NCBI GenBank assembly: GCA_025716855.1
Contig: JAIXMQ010000026.1
Coordinates: 310,001-374,000, forward strand
Length of the DNA stretch: 64,000 nt
Direction: 5' to 3'
From: Pilaira anomala
Lineage: Eukaryota > Mucoromycota > Mucoromycetes > Mucorales > Mucoraceae
Shown piece after piece: positions 38,566-49,637 of this stretch. Below the pieces are notes generated by a model. It did no database searches. It had not been told where the DNA came from and worked only from the letters and a program-made list of their open reading frames with translations. The position numbers and the translations under genes are program-made. Every line of letters begins with the position of its first letter. The stretch's first letter is position 1.

Positions 38566-40866
38566 ATGTCAAGTTACAATTCGAACCATGAATCAAAAAA
38601 AGTCAAACGAAAAGAAGATGTCACACCAGTGGATACAGGTTTAATTCGATGTGTATGTCCCTCCACAGAAGATGATGGATTTACCATTCAATGTGAACGA
38701 TGTCTAGTTTGGCAGCATGCATATTGTGTCAATATTACACATGCGACCATTCCCGATCATTACTTATGTGACCAATGTTCAAAACGTAAACGACCTAAAT
38801 TATCCAAACGTATTCCAATTTCCAAAACCAAATTAAAAAAGTTGGATGCAGAAGACGACCTGTCATTTAATAAAAAAAAGAAACATGTCAAAAGTCGTAT
38901 TGTATCACGGTACGTTCATCCCATTTTTCGAGAAGCCAAAGAACGTTGGAGTCGATGGAAACAACATGAAGGACACTTGTTGTATGATCATGGTCCTTTT
39001 GTGACGATGGATGCCTCTACTTTATTTACTAAAGGGGTCTTGATGGATACGCCTGTATCCAATCAAGGTGTATTTGCTACACGTACAATTCCTTCACTTC
39101 GTTATTTAATGCAAGTGACAGGCGACGTCTTATTGAAATCAGAATTCAAATTCGATCCTGTCAACGATTATGTGATTTTGGGTACGCCATTGAGTCATAT
39201 CATGTTTTATCCTACTTTAGATTTATGTATCGATACACGTCAATTTGGAAATAAAGCAAGATATATTCGCAGATCCTGTCATCCAAACGCTGAATTAAGA
39301 AACGTTGTTTTACCGCGTGATGATAAAATGATTCATTTGGGTCTTTTCGCACGTCATTTAATTGAAAAGGGACAAGAGATCACGATTAGTTGGAGTTGGC
39401 AGCGTGGTCACATTGCTTGGAAAGAAAATATGAATTGGCATCATCAACACAAATCAAAGGATAATGAAGGTCATCAAGTCATTGATGAAGAAGAAGAACG
39501 AAGACGAAAAACTGCGATTAAAAACATGTTGGATCGATTTGAAAAGGAATTTGGGGCATGTGCTTGTTTAAATAAACGACGCTGTTTGATAGAACATTTA
39601 AAGCGACAAATTGCTCCACCACCACCTAAAGAAAAGGCTGTATTTAAATTACCTGATATTAATATCTTGCCAAGAAGAAAGTCTTCAGTGATTTTATTAA
39701 AACCAAAAGCTCAAGTAAAGTTAGACGGCACGAAACATCATAAATCAGGTGAAGAGAGTTTGGATATTGATGTCACTTCCAATTCACCTACTTTAGGTCC
39801 AAAAGAAGCTTCAGATGATGAATTAGTAGATGTAGATGTAGAAGGTGATATTGATATTGGTGATGATTTACCTACTGCTGCTGCTGCTGCTACTGCTGCT
39901 ACTACTACCACCACAACGAGTACAACAAAAGATACTTTACCTTCTTTAGACAATAACAGTAGCGATGAAGAAAATGCTGAATTATCCTCTTTATCTTCTT
40001 TATCCAGTCTATCCGTATTTGAAGAATCAGGTAACGATAATTCAGATGACGAAGAAAACAGGATGAAAATACGTCGAAAGAAACATGCTTCTCGCCACGC
40101 CAAATCCTCGCGATCGCATCATTACCATCACCATCACCAACAACATCCACTTCATCCTACAGTCTCCTCATCATCTTCATCATCTGTTCCAACCTTAGAT
40201 AAAAATTCCTCGGCTGTATCAAACACCTTGCCACGTAAAAAACTTTGGATGCGAGATTACTTTAATAAAAGTGTTCCAGATCAACACTCCTCAGGTAAAA
40301 GAATAAGAAAGAATTCGTTTATACACATGATTAAAAACTCATTTTTTATATATATATATATATATAACTTTTTAGACGCACAGCATATGAGACTTGAAAA
40401 TACCTACTTACACGAAAACTATACCACAGATCCAACCAACCTAAATAATTCTATGGAGATCGATACCACCAATAAAATGCGATTTTACGATTCAACCAAT
40501 GATAGAACTTTAGTAGATGCTAGTCCAGAAGATATTGAAGCGGCTAAACTTTTGCTAGACGCTATGGCAGCAAATGAAATACCTTATCATTATCATCGAC
40601 CTCCCCCACCACCATCTCCTCCTGCTATAGTAGCAGACACGATCATGCCAGACTTTCAAAACAATACTTCTCTAGATACTATCGATGAAGGTGAACTTAG
40701 TGATGCTTCTACTATTTTATTGGATCAGGATGAATTACGTGAAGCTTATAGAAGAAGGTCATTTGATGATAATCCAATGGAAAACGATGATCCTGTGATC
40801 AACCGCATGGCTGGTGAGTCTCGATCAGATTTGGCAAAGGAAACTTCTGTCATACACGATCAAAGT

Positions 40867-40931
<65 letters not shown>

Positions 40932-41190
40932 GCCTACACTGGATTTGAATAATGTAGATTCCATCCCTAACATACCGAATGCAGCTTCATCAATTGATCG
41001 AATGAATGTACCTGATGCAAGTATTGCTACTGAAAATGTGTCACCAGAAGATGCAGATACCTCTTCCAGCATGCCTTTACTATGCGTTTCCCCTACGAGT
41101 ACAAGTCTATCCACTAGCACAAGTGTACCCTCCAAAACCGTGCCACCTATAAGTGTACAGTCGTTCCAACACCAAAAGGCGACTTTTTAA
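38566..41190 (+). CDS. SET3: SET3-like PHD-SET chromatin protein
   Basis: The protein starts MSSYNSNHESKKVKRKED. A PHD finger (about residues 28-75) reads CVCPSTEDDGFTIQCERC, then WQHAYCVNI and YLCDQC. A SET domain (about 145-285) has VSNQGVFATRTI, NKARYIRRSCHPNAELRN and GQEITISWSWQRG. The usual NHSC becomes RRSC and the catalytic tyrosine region is WSW, as in Set3/UpSET/MLL5, so it is probably a binding module without methyltransferase activity, acting in a deacetylase complex. The rest is disordered with Asp/Glu, Ser, His, Thr and Ala runs. A likely intron (40295-40375, GTAAAA to TTTTTAG) is 81 nt and stop-free, so the protein is 847 residues spliced or 874 unspliced. Confidence 0.88.
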
Positions 41191-41266
41191 ATGAAAAGGC
41201 GGTTAATAAATATTTCTTTTACGTTTGTCCCAGATACCTTCCTTATATGACAATAAGGGTTACAAT

Positions 41267-41337
41267 GGGGGAATTGGGGGCACATTTGGCCTTTTTAAAT
41301 TTGGGGGTATTGGGGGAATCATTTGGAAATTGGGGGG
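41267..41337 (+). other. G-run cluster, possible G-quadruplex
   Basis: Five runs of 5-6 G (41267-41271, 41276-41280, 41303-41307, 41312-41316, 41332-41337) lie 77 bases past the SET3-like stop codon, in the sense strand. Such clustering is exceptional in this AT-rich DNA. Confidence 0.6.
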
Positions 41338-42040
41338 TGAATGCAAAATAAAATAATTTGATTTTTATTGGTTTAAATATTCAACCAAAACAGCTACTGA
41401 AGATCCTCTAAAATAGTAACATCCGTGACAGCAGAATAGCTTTACAGCAAGAGAGGCGCTCTATAGAAACAGAAACATGTCGCAAAAGCGACAGTAATTA
41501 CGAATGGCTTATCTATAAAAATAAAATTTTAAATTAAATACGAAACAAACATAAATTATTGTAAAAACATTTACATAATATACCTTTAAAATGTTTCAAG
41601 AGTCATACATACAAGAAACCTAGAAGAGCCAAATTAAATAAAAACAATGAGTAAAATAGTATAGTATAGAAAACATTATATGATGCACTTAATTGAAATA
41701 AGTTTTTCAGAAAGCAGTAGGCCATCCTATATTTAATTATGTATGTATCAGTAAAAATAATAATATGCAAATCCTCAGACTTTAGTTGCTACAATAAAAA
41801 AAAAAAAAAGCAAATAACTATAAAGACTAAATATACATATGACCTTGACAGTTGTCTTCGTTTTACTTTACCTTAAAGAAATTAAAGGGGGAGAAAGAAA
41901 GAAAGAAAGAAAAAAAAACTGTTTTAAAAATTTGAGAGTTAAAAACTTGACAGCTATACATTACGTCAAAGTGAACATTCAGACAATTTCACTTTTTTAA
42001 CACGAGCAACAACAATTCATTCTATACAAGTTGTGTTAGC

Positions 42041-42163
42041 ATGATATCTAGCCGCGCTACGCAATCTAGAGTCTATCCATGGTGCCCTGAATCTGCTACA
42101 AAGACTTTTACTATGAACGCTTTAAAGAAACACGTCGCAAGAAAGCATCCTGATACCAAGTAA
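42041..42163 (+). CDS. 40-residue C2H2-like mini-ORF
   Basis: An ATG frame of 40 residues reads MISSRATQSRVYPWCPES, then KTFTMNALKKHVARKHPDTK. The spacing F-x5-L-x2-H-x4-H is that of a C2H2 finger, but only one of the two cysteines is visible (C at WCPE; the position two or three before it is Tyr/Pro). It ends 42 bases before the TIR element at 42206. It may be a relic exon of a larger finger protein or of a transposase. Expression is unproven. Confidence 0.35.
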   Translation: MISSRATQSRVYPWCPESATKTFTMNALKKHVARKHPDTK

Positions 42164-42205
42164 TCGAGAGAAGACTTTTTTTTTGAATCCATATTTTTAT
42201 TTTAA

Positions 42206-43397
42206 AAGAGAGCCATTGAATGTCACCCACTAAATTTCCTTTCTCGGATTAATTATCACCCACCATTTTGTATTTTTTCATCGATTTTTTTTTTTGTCAC
42301 CCACTTGTTTTTAAGCAGAATATTCCAACCAAACCTACTTTTTTTTAAGCACTTAAAGATTAAATCAATTACTCAAAACGAAACTAAAATTATCACAAAA
42401 CGATTGTGGAGTGATAGCTACGACGATCAAAGATAGTATAACTTGAACTAGTTAATAGCCTATGATCTGCACTGTATTTAATTTTACGTTGCTTTCCTTA
42501 CACATGACTATATGTTTAATAAGATCTCTATAGGCAATCTTTCATTTTTTTTTTGATTTACGTATATATGTGAAAAAAAAAGTTTGTTAGGAGGATTTGA
42601 CTAGAGTCTCAAAATCTATTACAAATGGTTGTAATAGATGTATTGATAAAAATTTTTTATGTATTTGATTTGTATATAACATACCAGTCGCATCTTCCTA
42701 CACGAGCTGGCGTAGACTCAAGTTTTGGTACAAAATGCAAAATCGTATACCACAAAGATCTTTTAAAATTGAGATCTTTGCGCATCTTTTCACATATGTA
42801 CATGAACCCGGCCCTTAGGATATTTATGTTCCTCTGCTACTAAAGAGCTGGATGGGAAAGGGTCTTGAAAATCATCATCTTCTATAAGATAATTATTCGT
42901 TTTAAAATTAAAATTACCTTATGTGTAAAGAGAAGAATTAAACAATCTACTAGAGAGTATGTTCCTTCACGTTTGATCTTTAACGGAGTATAGCTTTTCA
43001 AGTCAGCCTTAGGTATGTCAACCTTAATTATTATTTAAACATTATTGAATTAACATGATAAAGATAACCCCAAACTTTCTTTTATTAATTCGCTCAGAAA
43101 AAAATAAAAAATATGATTATTCTGAAGTATTTTGAGCTTTAATTTTTTTCAAAGTGGCAAAAAAAAAAAATCATAAAAAAGTCCATTTTTGAAAAGTGGG
43201 TTTTGGTTGGAATATTTTGCTTAAAAAACAAGAAGTGGGTGACAAAAAAAAAAAAAAAAAAAAAAAAAAAATCGATGAATTTGCAGCTTTTTATAATATT
43301 AAAAACTGGGTGCTCCGAAAAAAAAAAAAATACAAAATGGTGGGTGACAATTAATCCGAGAAAGGATATTTAGTGGGTGACATTTAATGGCTCTCTT
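42206..43397. mobile_element. 1.2-kb TIR element with TCACCCAC motifs
   Basis: The two ends are inverted copies, starting AAGAGAGCCATT and running about 150-200 bp inward (left 42206-42350, right 43180-43397). The left arm lacks about 40 bp that the right arm has (the part reading CGGAGCACCCAG to GCTGCAAATT). Each arm carries GTCACCCAC or ATCACCCAC three times, which look like sub-terminal transposase sites. The interior has no recognisable transposase; a 72-codon frame at 42625 is not conserved-looking. No clear target duplication was found. It is likely a non-autonomous DNA transposon. A truncated relative lies at 54365-54473. Confidence 0.75.
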
Positions 43398-43799
43398 ACA
43401 AAATTAGATACTTTAATAATATGTTAGAGTATACTTTTTTTTGAAAATATGTAGATAAAAGAAGGTCTGTATTGCAGAGGGAGAAAAAATGTTTGATCTG
43501 ATGGAAGGTTAATTAGTGACCCAGACGTAGCTCTCAAAACTATAACAAACCAAAATTATTTGATCACAATTCAGAAGAAAAAGAAGCTACTATATATTTT
43601 AGCAATACTATAAGCCTACATATATAATTTTTATTTTAATATTCACATATGTATAAAAATTATAATATTTACTGAAGGTAGGGGATTGAGGAAAAGAGGA
43701 ATAATCATATATCTTTTAACATGGCGAGGAGTTCATAACTTGAAGAAGGCTTGCGACGTATTACTCAAATCTATTATTTTTATATTGTACTGCCTATAA

Positions 43800-43985
43800 A
43801 AAAATATTTTCATTATCTTTCACTTTGAATACAATTTACCCAATAAAAATGGCCTACAAGACCCCCGGATACTGTCCTCAAGGGTATGTGGTATGTATCT
43901 ATCTTCTTCCGAAGTATCAACAAATTCAATACAACTGAAAATTCTATGAAATAAGAGCTATTAATTGTCGTGCAAAAAGCTCATG
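43800..43985 (-). pseudogene. Frameshifted exon copy of the 52881 gene family
   Basis: The minus strand here matches plus-strand 52840-53035 closely over nearly 190 bp, including intron borders. It reads EFVDTSEEDRYIPHTLEDSI where the other copy has EFVDASEEDRYIPHALEDSI. One extra G in the CCGGGGGTC run breaks the frame right after RG. No further exons are visible, so this is an isolated broken duplicate in inverted orientation. Confidence 0.65.
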
Positions 43986-44304
43986 TCAACAATTACCTTA
44001 CAGTCTATCAATCACCATTTCTAGCTCTATTTCTTGATACCAATTATTCGGTTAGGAACAACAAAACATGTGACAAGGCTTCTTTCATCACCATTAACCA
44101 CTGTAGCCGAGAAAGGTAAAAATATAATTGAAGTCAAGCTTCTGTCGATTAAAGTTTAACTGAGTGATGGACTATTTGATGAAGGAAGTAGTATATAAAG
44201 ACATATTACTAACTGATTTGCAAGTTGAATACCGATAGAAGATTAACCAAAGAGAAAATGGATGAAGATCTAATCACAAAAGAAAAAAGTGCTATAGCTA
44301 TATA

Positions 44305-45042
44305 TGCCTACTGCTGCCATCAAATCATACTCTGTTCAAGTGGCAAAGGTAGACAGTGTAAGAAAAGAGAATCAGACTGACGTATGGCTGTGCTAGTGTT
44401 TGTTGCTTTCTTTGTAGATGGGGTTATTCATTCGCTCACACATCATATTAGTAAATGTTTAAGGCTACATATATGTACAATTTTACCTTTAGCCACTTCT
44501 AGAAGAATAATTCAGTAATCAAAATCACTACATCTGCTCGGATTGCCATCTCCTTACCACACACATTCATGTGCTTAGAGCTAGATGTGCCTACTGCTGC
44601 CACCTTATTGTATACCATTGGTGTGCAAAAAGAGAATCAGACTGACGTCGACTGTGATAATTACCCCAGGGTCAAGCACCACATCTGCTCGGATTGCCAT
44701 CTCCTTACCACACACCTTCATGTGCTTAGAGCCAGATGTACCCACTGCTGCCACCTTATCGTATATCATTTTGTATACAAAAAGAGAATCAGACTGATGT
44801 GCGGCTGTGCTTGAGTGAGTGATCAGATCTTGTCGGATTGTTTATAAATGTCATGTCATTTAACAAGGTAAGTTAGTACAAGGTTTGGAAAAAAAACATA
44901 CAGTCCTAACATTACCAATTATTCTTTGAAAGAATACCAGATCCGGTATCCTAGCAAGATGCACCTACTGCTGCCATCAAATTATACATTGTTCAAAGTG
45001 GCAGAGTTAGACAAGCGTATAAAAAGAGAATCAGACTGATGT
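44305..45042. repeat. Four related units, two in a 151-bp tandem duplication
   Basis: Units 44526-44648 and 44677-44800 are about 90% alike and repeat at 151 bp. Both contain ATCTGCTCGGATTGCCATC and TACTGCTGCCACC (second copy CACTGCTGCCACC), and end AGAGAATCAGACTGA. Two shorter units (44305-44383 and 44961-45042) share the CTACTGCTGCCATCAAAT and AGAGAATCAGACTGA ends but not the first half, and resemble each other. The tandem pair also reads as a Cys/His-rich frame (HICSDCHLLTTHLHVL), which may be incidental. Confidence 0.7.
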
Positions 45043-46298
45043 AGGGTGCGAAGATACCGTTGGAATTATATTTTAAGGTCGTAATGTGCGAAAAAGGGAG
45101 GAAAAACGACTTACGTTTACCCTATACCCAATTTATGCGGCGGCGATTGAAGTTTTGAGACAAAGTCGAAAAACGCCATACAAAAATAAACTATACATGT
45201 TTTATCATTTAATTAAATTTTATAAAGTAAAGTACAATGACTATAATAGTATGTACATAATATCATCGGCACTGATAAATGAGCCGGTGAAATGAGTTAC
45301 ATGCATGAAAGTGGAATGAATTAGTGAACAATTTCATCAAATACAAAAAAAAAAACAATATTTCAACATGTACCTAAAAGGAATAGCCAAAACATGAACG
45401 CATGTAGTTATAGCTGAAGATTATGTCAGTATCCTACTTTTAGCATAAATTGCACAACAATCAATTTCTTTGTTCATTTAGCTTCTTTCCCAAACCACAT
45501 AACACCAAAAAACACGCATTTGTAAAAATAAATAAATATTTTTTTTTCTGTGACACAAAAAGTCACTTATTTTGATAGGCTTATTAAGTCAAATGAGCTT
45601 CTCTTTAGAAAAATAAAATAAAAATTACACCCAAGTTTTCTTTATATAATATTATATTTGATAATAAGCATACTATGTCGAAGTTTACATCTGTTTCCAT
45701 ATATTATTTTAAACCTGTATTTTTTATTGCCATGCTTGGTTTTCGTCAATTTAACTCAGATTTTGCCAACTTGTACGGAAGTATCATAATGCTAAATTGC
45801 AATCACATGTTGTTGATAAGGCTATATTCTTTCTCAATTAGGTAGGATGGGATTTTTTTTAACAAGAGTTTTTTGCTTTAAAATAAATAAATATGCACTG
45901 AGCTTTTGGAAAATTTGGTAAAGCAATGAATATCATACAACATGTGTAACAAATAAAAAAGAAAAGCTTCGTATCCGTTTTTCGAAAGTATAACGTTGTA
46001 TTTCATAAAAACATATAAAATGGAATGTAGAATGGTTACATAAGTACAGTAGTAAATTAGGGTTTATACCCTGTCATGCTTATTAGCATGTCAAAGTGTT
46101 CACCTTTAACATAATTAACTTGTATGTACTACTTTTTTATGAACTTCTCATATCAGTCGATTATCATTTGTAATCAACTTGGCGTTGTATGTATAAACAA
46201 ATTTAACTTAGCTTTTTTTTTTTTTTTTTAGAAATTGGTGTGAGAACTTATTACATCAATATATTATCTTTTGTAAACTCAACCTAATGTGATTAATA
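45043..46298. other. Intergenic, nothing recognised
   Basis: 1.25 kb, AT-rich, lying between the repeat units and the first MITE. A TGTGACacaaaaaGTCAC inverted repeat lies near 45550. No gene seen. Confidence 0.45.
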
Positions 46299-46625
46299 GT
46301 GGGTTTCATTTCTAGTCGTCCCACTTTTGGGACGAATTATTTTTAATTTTGACCAATAAAATCGCTCTCCCATTTTAACTCAATTCGACCCACTTTTTCG
46401 TGGGACGACCGGTGGGAGGAATTCTTATCTTTTTTGTTTAAATTTTTATTTAACACTACTACATCACTTGAAATGACTAGAAGTCCTAAACATCTTCTGA
46501 GAGAAAAGCTTGAAACTCGCTTACGTATAAAATTCAATAATTTATTTTATTTGTAAAAATGGGATGAATGGGTTTCATTTCTAATGAGTGGAACCAACAG
46601 TGGGACGACTAGAAATGAAACCCAC
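46299..46625. mobile_element. 327-bp MITE with perfect 26-bp TIRs
   Basis: The ends 46299-46324 (GTGGGTTTCATTTCTAGTCG..) and 46600-46625 are exact reverse complements over 26 bp. TAATA flanks both sides. The opposite inverted arm of the neighbouring element (around 48245) has the empty site with a single TAATA, so TAATA is a 5-bp target duplication. The interior repeats CCCAC and GGGACGACC motifs. No coding capacity. It is inserted in the outer end of the left arm of the element at 46626-48249. Confidence 0.85.
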
Positions 46626-46889
46626 TAATATGGAAATTAATGGGAAAAAATTTAAAAGTTAATAAAATCAAGTTAGAAATTTGATGGAATAAAGTTTGAA
46701 AAAGTTAGTTAGTAATGTGATTCTTACATAGACGTTTTAAGGCTTTACCTGTATCAAGGTTTTCCAAAGCGATAACTTAGGAGGATAATTATTGTTGAAG
46801 ACGAGGTTTTTTTTCCCCCAGTTTGATTGGGTCATAGTTTTTTCTTTTGATTGAGTCTTTTTGACTTCTAAAGAATATCGCAGGTTTCT

Positions 46890-47504
46890 GGCATGTAGTC
46901 CTTAAGCTAATTACGATCTTCCTAAAATTTAATACAGCAGCAAGATCCCTGTTCTATAGTCGATACTTTATATTCTCTTGATCCTTTTCAGTTAATGCCT
47001 GTTTGTCCAAACAGTTTTGATTTAAGCATCTAAAACACAAGTTATTAAAACCTTTCATTGATATAAAATATGTAAGAAATACCTTAAAAGCCCATGGCAT
47101 GTTACTTTTGGATTAGCCGAACGTCGGTATGGCCTTGGATTAATGCATTCTTTAAAAGTTGTTAGCTTGTTTTCACAAGAAGGACAGATACTAGAAGTTT
47201 TGAACTCATCCAAAAGATAAACTCTAAACCCTTCTTCTCGTAAGCTATTTCTTAATCCGTTTCCTTTAATGGGTTCGTGAAACCTTGTGCGGGAAGAAGA
47301 CCAGTTTCCCAAAATTAAGATACAATCTTTTCCAAACTTTTTTCTGATGTTTTTTGATAAACATTTGGTTGATTGAATTTCATTGATATGGGAACAGACT
47401 TTCATCTTTATAAAGGGAATTAAGTCTTTCTTTCTCTTATCCTTATAAAATAATTGAAAAAGTATGGTATTCAAAAATGAGATACGAGATACATCATCAT
47501 GCAT
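46890..47504 (-). pseudogene. TnpB/Fanzor-like nuclease, C-terminal fragment
   Basis: A frame starting near 47504 includes DCILILGNWSSSRTRFHEP, then GFRVYLLDEFKTSSICPSC and ANPKVTCHGLLR. A 53-nt intron (47030-47082, GTATTT to TTTTAG) joins this to CLNQNCLDKQALTEKD and NRDLAAVLNFRKIVISLR. The order 'DEF.TS..C..C', a second Cys cluster, then 'NRD.AA..N' is the zinc ribbon plus RuvC-III end of the TnpB/Fanzor RNA-guided nuclease superfamily. A TAG stop lies directly before NRDLAA, and the N-terminal half (RuvC-I, WED) is absent from this strand, so the gene is dead. Eukaryotic Fanzors are known from Mucoromycota; the assignment to a subfamily is open. Confidence 0.65.
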
Positions 47505-47663
47505 TGGTTAATTAGTGTAATTGCTTACGTTATAAAATACAAACAAGTTTTTTTTACCAGTCCCAAAAACCAATAACCAGTTTGATAAATGCTGTAAAAA
47601 TTCTTATTTTTTTCTTCTTCTTTGTTCTTTCCTCTTTCTTAACAATTTCTCCCTTGAGTAAAA

Positions 47664-48041
47664 ATGGAGGGATCCGTTGAACAATATACCTCTGTAAGTA
47701 TTTTTAACGGGTTTAAATGTATTATTTTGCTCACATTTATTTTCACAAGTGAATACATTATCAATAAACACTGATGATAATGGTAAAAAGGTTATGACTG
47801 TAAAGTCTTCAATTACTGGAATAGGATGGAAACCTCAATATCTTTCTATTTTGAAGAAACTCGTTCATGCGTTCATATTATTGTTTCCCATACGTATTCA
47901 TTTACAAGATACATATATATCCAAGAGCTTAATCTTAATTTAGAAGAGTATGCAGTCCAAGGTTTTTACAAGAGCTACATCCCAGAAACCTGCGATATTC
48001 TTGAGAAGTCAAAAAGACTCAATCAAAAGAAAAAACTATGA
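47664..48041 (+). pseudogene. Possible N-terminal fragment of the same nuclease family
   Basis: A start MEGSVEQYTS at 47664 is followed by a possible intron (donor 47698 GTATTT, acceptor CACAAG at about 47751) and NTLSINTDDNGKKVMTVKSS, ITGIGWKPQYLSILKK. A frame change near 47865 continues in IIVSHTYSFTRYIYIQELNL and runs into the right inverted arm. The position (facing away from the C-terminal fragment and sharing its arm sequence) suggests it is the 5' end of a related gene with its middle deleted. No sequence motif proves this. Confidence 0.35.
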
Positions 48042-48375
48042 CCCAATCAAACTGGGGGAAAAAAAACCTCGTCTTCAACAATAATTATCCTCCTAAGTTA
48101 TCGCTTTGGAAAACCTTGATACAGGTAAAGCCTTAAAACGTCTATGTGAGAATCACATTACTAACTAACTTTTTCAAACTTTATTCCATCAACTTTCAAA
48201 CTTGATTTTATTAACTTTTAAATTTTTTCCCATTAATTTCCATATTAATTCCCAAAAATAGTGGGAAACCCTGTATCACACTGTAATGTCCGGCTAATTC
48301 AAATACTCGGTGTCCGACATATTTCTCCATATACTTTAAGAATCTGACAAATATTACATTGGTGGAGAAGCAATA

Positions 48376-49637
48376 ATGGCAAGTAATTCTGGTACAAGTA
48401 CGCCTAAATCTTTCGATACGGCTATTCCAACTGATAACTATCAGTTCCCAAGTTCTTCTGAGGAGGTTTCTGCATCTTTTGGTCAACGGGCATCTGTCTC
48501 TGGGTCTTCTAAAGGAGAGGAGAGAGCTGAGGTATTTTTATATCTTCGTCAACAGCATCGTGCTATGAAAGAATATGTTGAAGTGGCTCGTCCGGCTAAG
48601 GTACAAGAGGTTTTATCTCTTTTTAAAAGAAATACTGAGGTGGAAAAATCGGTAAATATGGTAAGCCCTGAAAGCCGCGAAGCTTTAATGTCTATGATTG
48701 TGGTACAAAGAGAAGATGGTATGAAACTAGAACTTATGATACAACAGTTCGATGCTAAGTTGGCTCAAGGTCGTCAATATGTGGAAGAAGAATTGATTAG
48801 TTTAAAAGAGCAATGGCCTCAAGACTTGAAAACTTGGATTGGAAAATATAATTGGCCTGGTTATATTGATTGTCAAGAACTGCAACTGCAGCAGAATCTG
48901 GTGGAATTTATTATGTCTCCAAGACCTATAGCTACTCCAGTAGACAAGGGGAAACTAAGGCGGTTTCTGAGATGAGAGATATGATTATGAACTTACAGGC
49001 TGAAATCCAAAGACTTCAAGTCAAGGAAGATAATGGAAAGAAAACTCAACCTTTAGTTACATCAAAAACCGAACCAGCTAAAGTATCTTACGGTGAGGAT
49101 AACATTACCAAGGAAGAGATACGGGAAAGAAGAAGACGGGTCCAAGTACCTAACTTTACTGCTGGATCTACAATCTAAGCAAGGGCTTGGCTGGTAGAAT
49201 ATAAAAGCATTTGTCAATATGTCCAGTATTCAGAAAAAGAAACTCCAGATGATTTACAAATCTGATTTAAGGTTCCTGCCTTATCTTGGTATAACTATTT
49301 ACCTATCGGTACAAAAAGGAACTGGAAATTGATGGAAAAGGCTTTTATGAACTATTTTGCTGGAGGCGAAACCACGGTGGAATCCGCTTTAAATGAATTA
49401 AAGCATCTCAAGCAAGGAAAAATGAGAATGGTACAATTTGGTAAAGTACTTCGAGAGATAGCTCGAAAGGCTGAAATTTATTCTGAAAGAATGTTGATCT
49501 CTTATTTGAAAGCAGCGGTTAACATGGAAATGACAAGAGCTATTGTTTACAGAGGACCAGAAACTTATGCAGATGCTGTAAATATCTGTGTTGAAGTTGA
49601 GACAGACCTTTGTAATAGAAATATGGATGCTGTATGA
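48376..49637 (+). pseudogene. Ty3-type retrotransposon gag remnant
   Basis: A frame from MASNSGTSTPKSFDTAIPTD covers 199 codons, then shifts near 48945 and continues for about 230 codons in another frame (MRDMIMNLQAEIQRLQVKED and on). Two stops interrupt it (TAA at about 49176, TGA at about 49263). The later part reads VPALSWYNYLPIGTKRNWKL, then EKAFMNYFAGGETTVESALN, FGKVLREIARKAEIYSERML, the helical pattern of the retrotransposon Gag (UBN2/Retrotrans_gag) domain with its 'W..L....K..F' core. No protease, reverse transcriptase or integrase follows, and no LTRs were found. The element end at 48249 lies only 127 bp upstream, so the 5' LTR may have been lost there. Confidence 0.65.

Larger units (their letters stand above)
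46626..48249. mobile_element. 1.6-kb element with ~280-bp inverted arms
   Basis: Left arm 46626-46903 and right arm 47969-48249 are inverted copies, differing at only a handful of sites (for example GATTCTTACAT/GATTCTCACAT). The centre holds two fragments of a TnpB/Fanzor-like gene facing outward: a C-terminal part on minus (46890-47504) and what may be an N-terminal part on plus (47664-48041). Each fragment reads into the arm on its side. The arrangement can be read either as two partly deleted copies joined head to head, or as a foldback-type transposon with captured gene ends. The start of the arms (TTAATATGGAAATTAATGGG) is shared by both ends. Confidence 0.7.

Noticed and set aside
39738..40103. 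Antisense frames over the SET3-like disordered region
   Set aside because: They mirror Ser/Thr/Ala/Asp codon repeats of the sense gene and have no motif of their own.
42625..42843. 72-codon frame inside the TIR element as a transposase
   Set aside because: Too short, no catalytic DDE/D-like pattern, and composition like the surrounding AT-rich DNA.
47055..47504. Reading the minus-strand ORF as a complete small protein
   Set aside because: Its end is an intron; joining at 47083/47029 continues a conserved Cys cluster and the NRDLAA motif, so it is a fragment of a larger nuclease.
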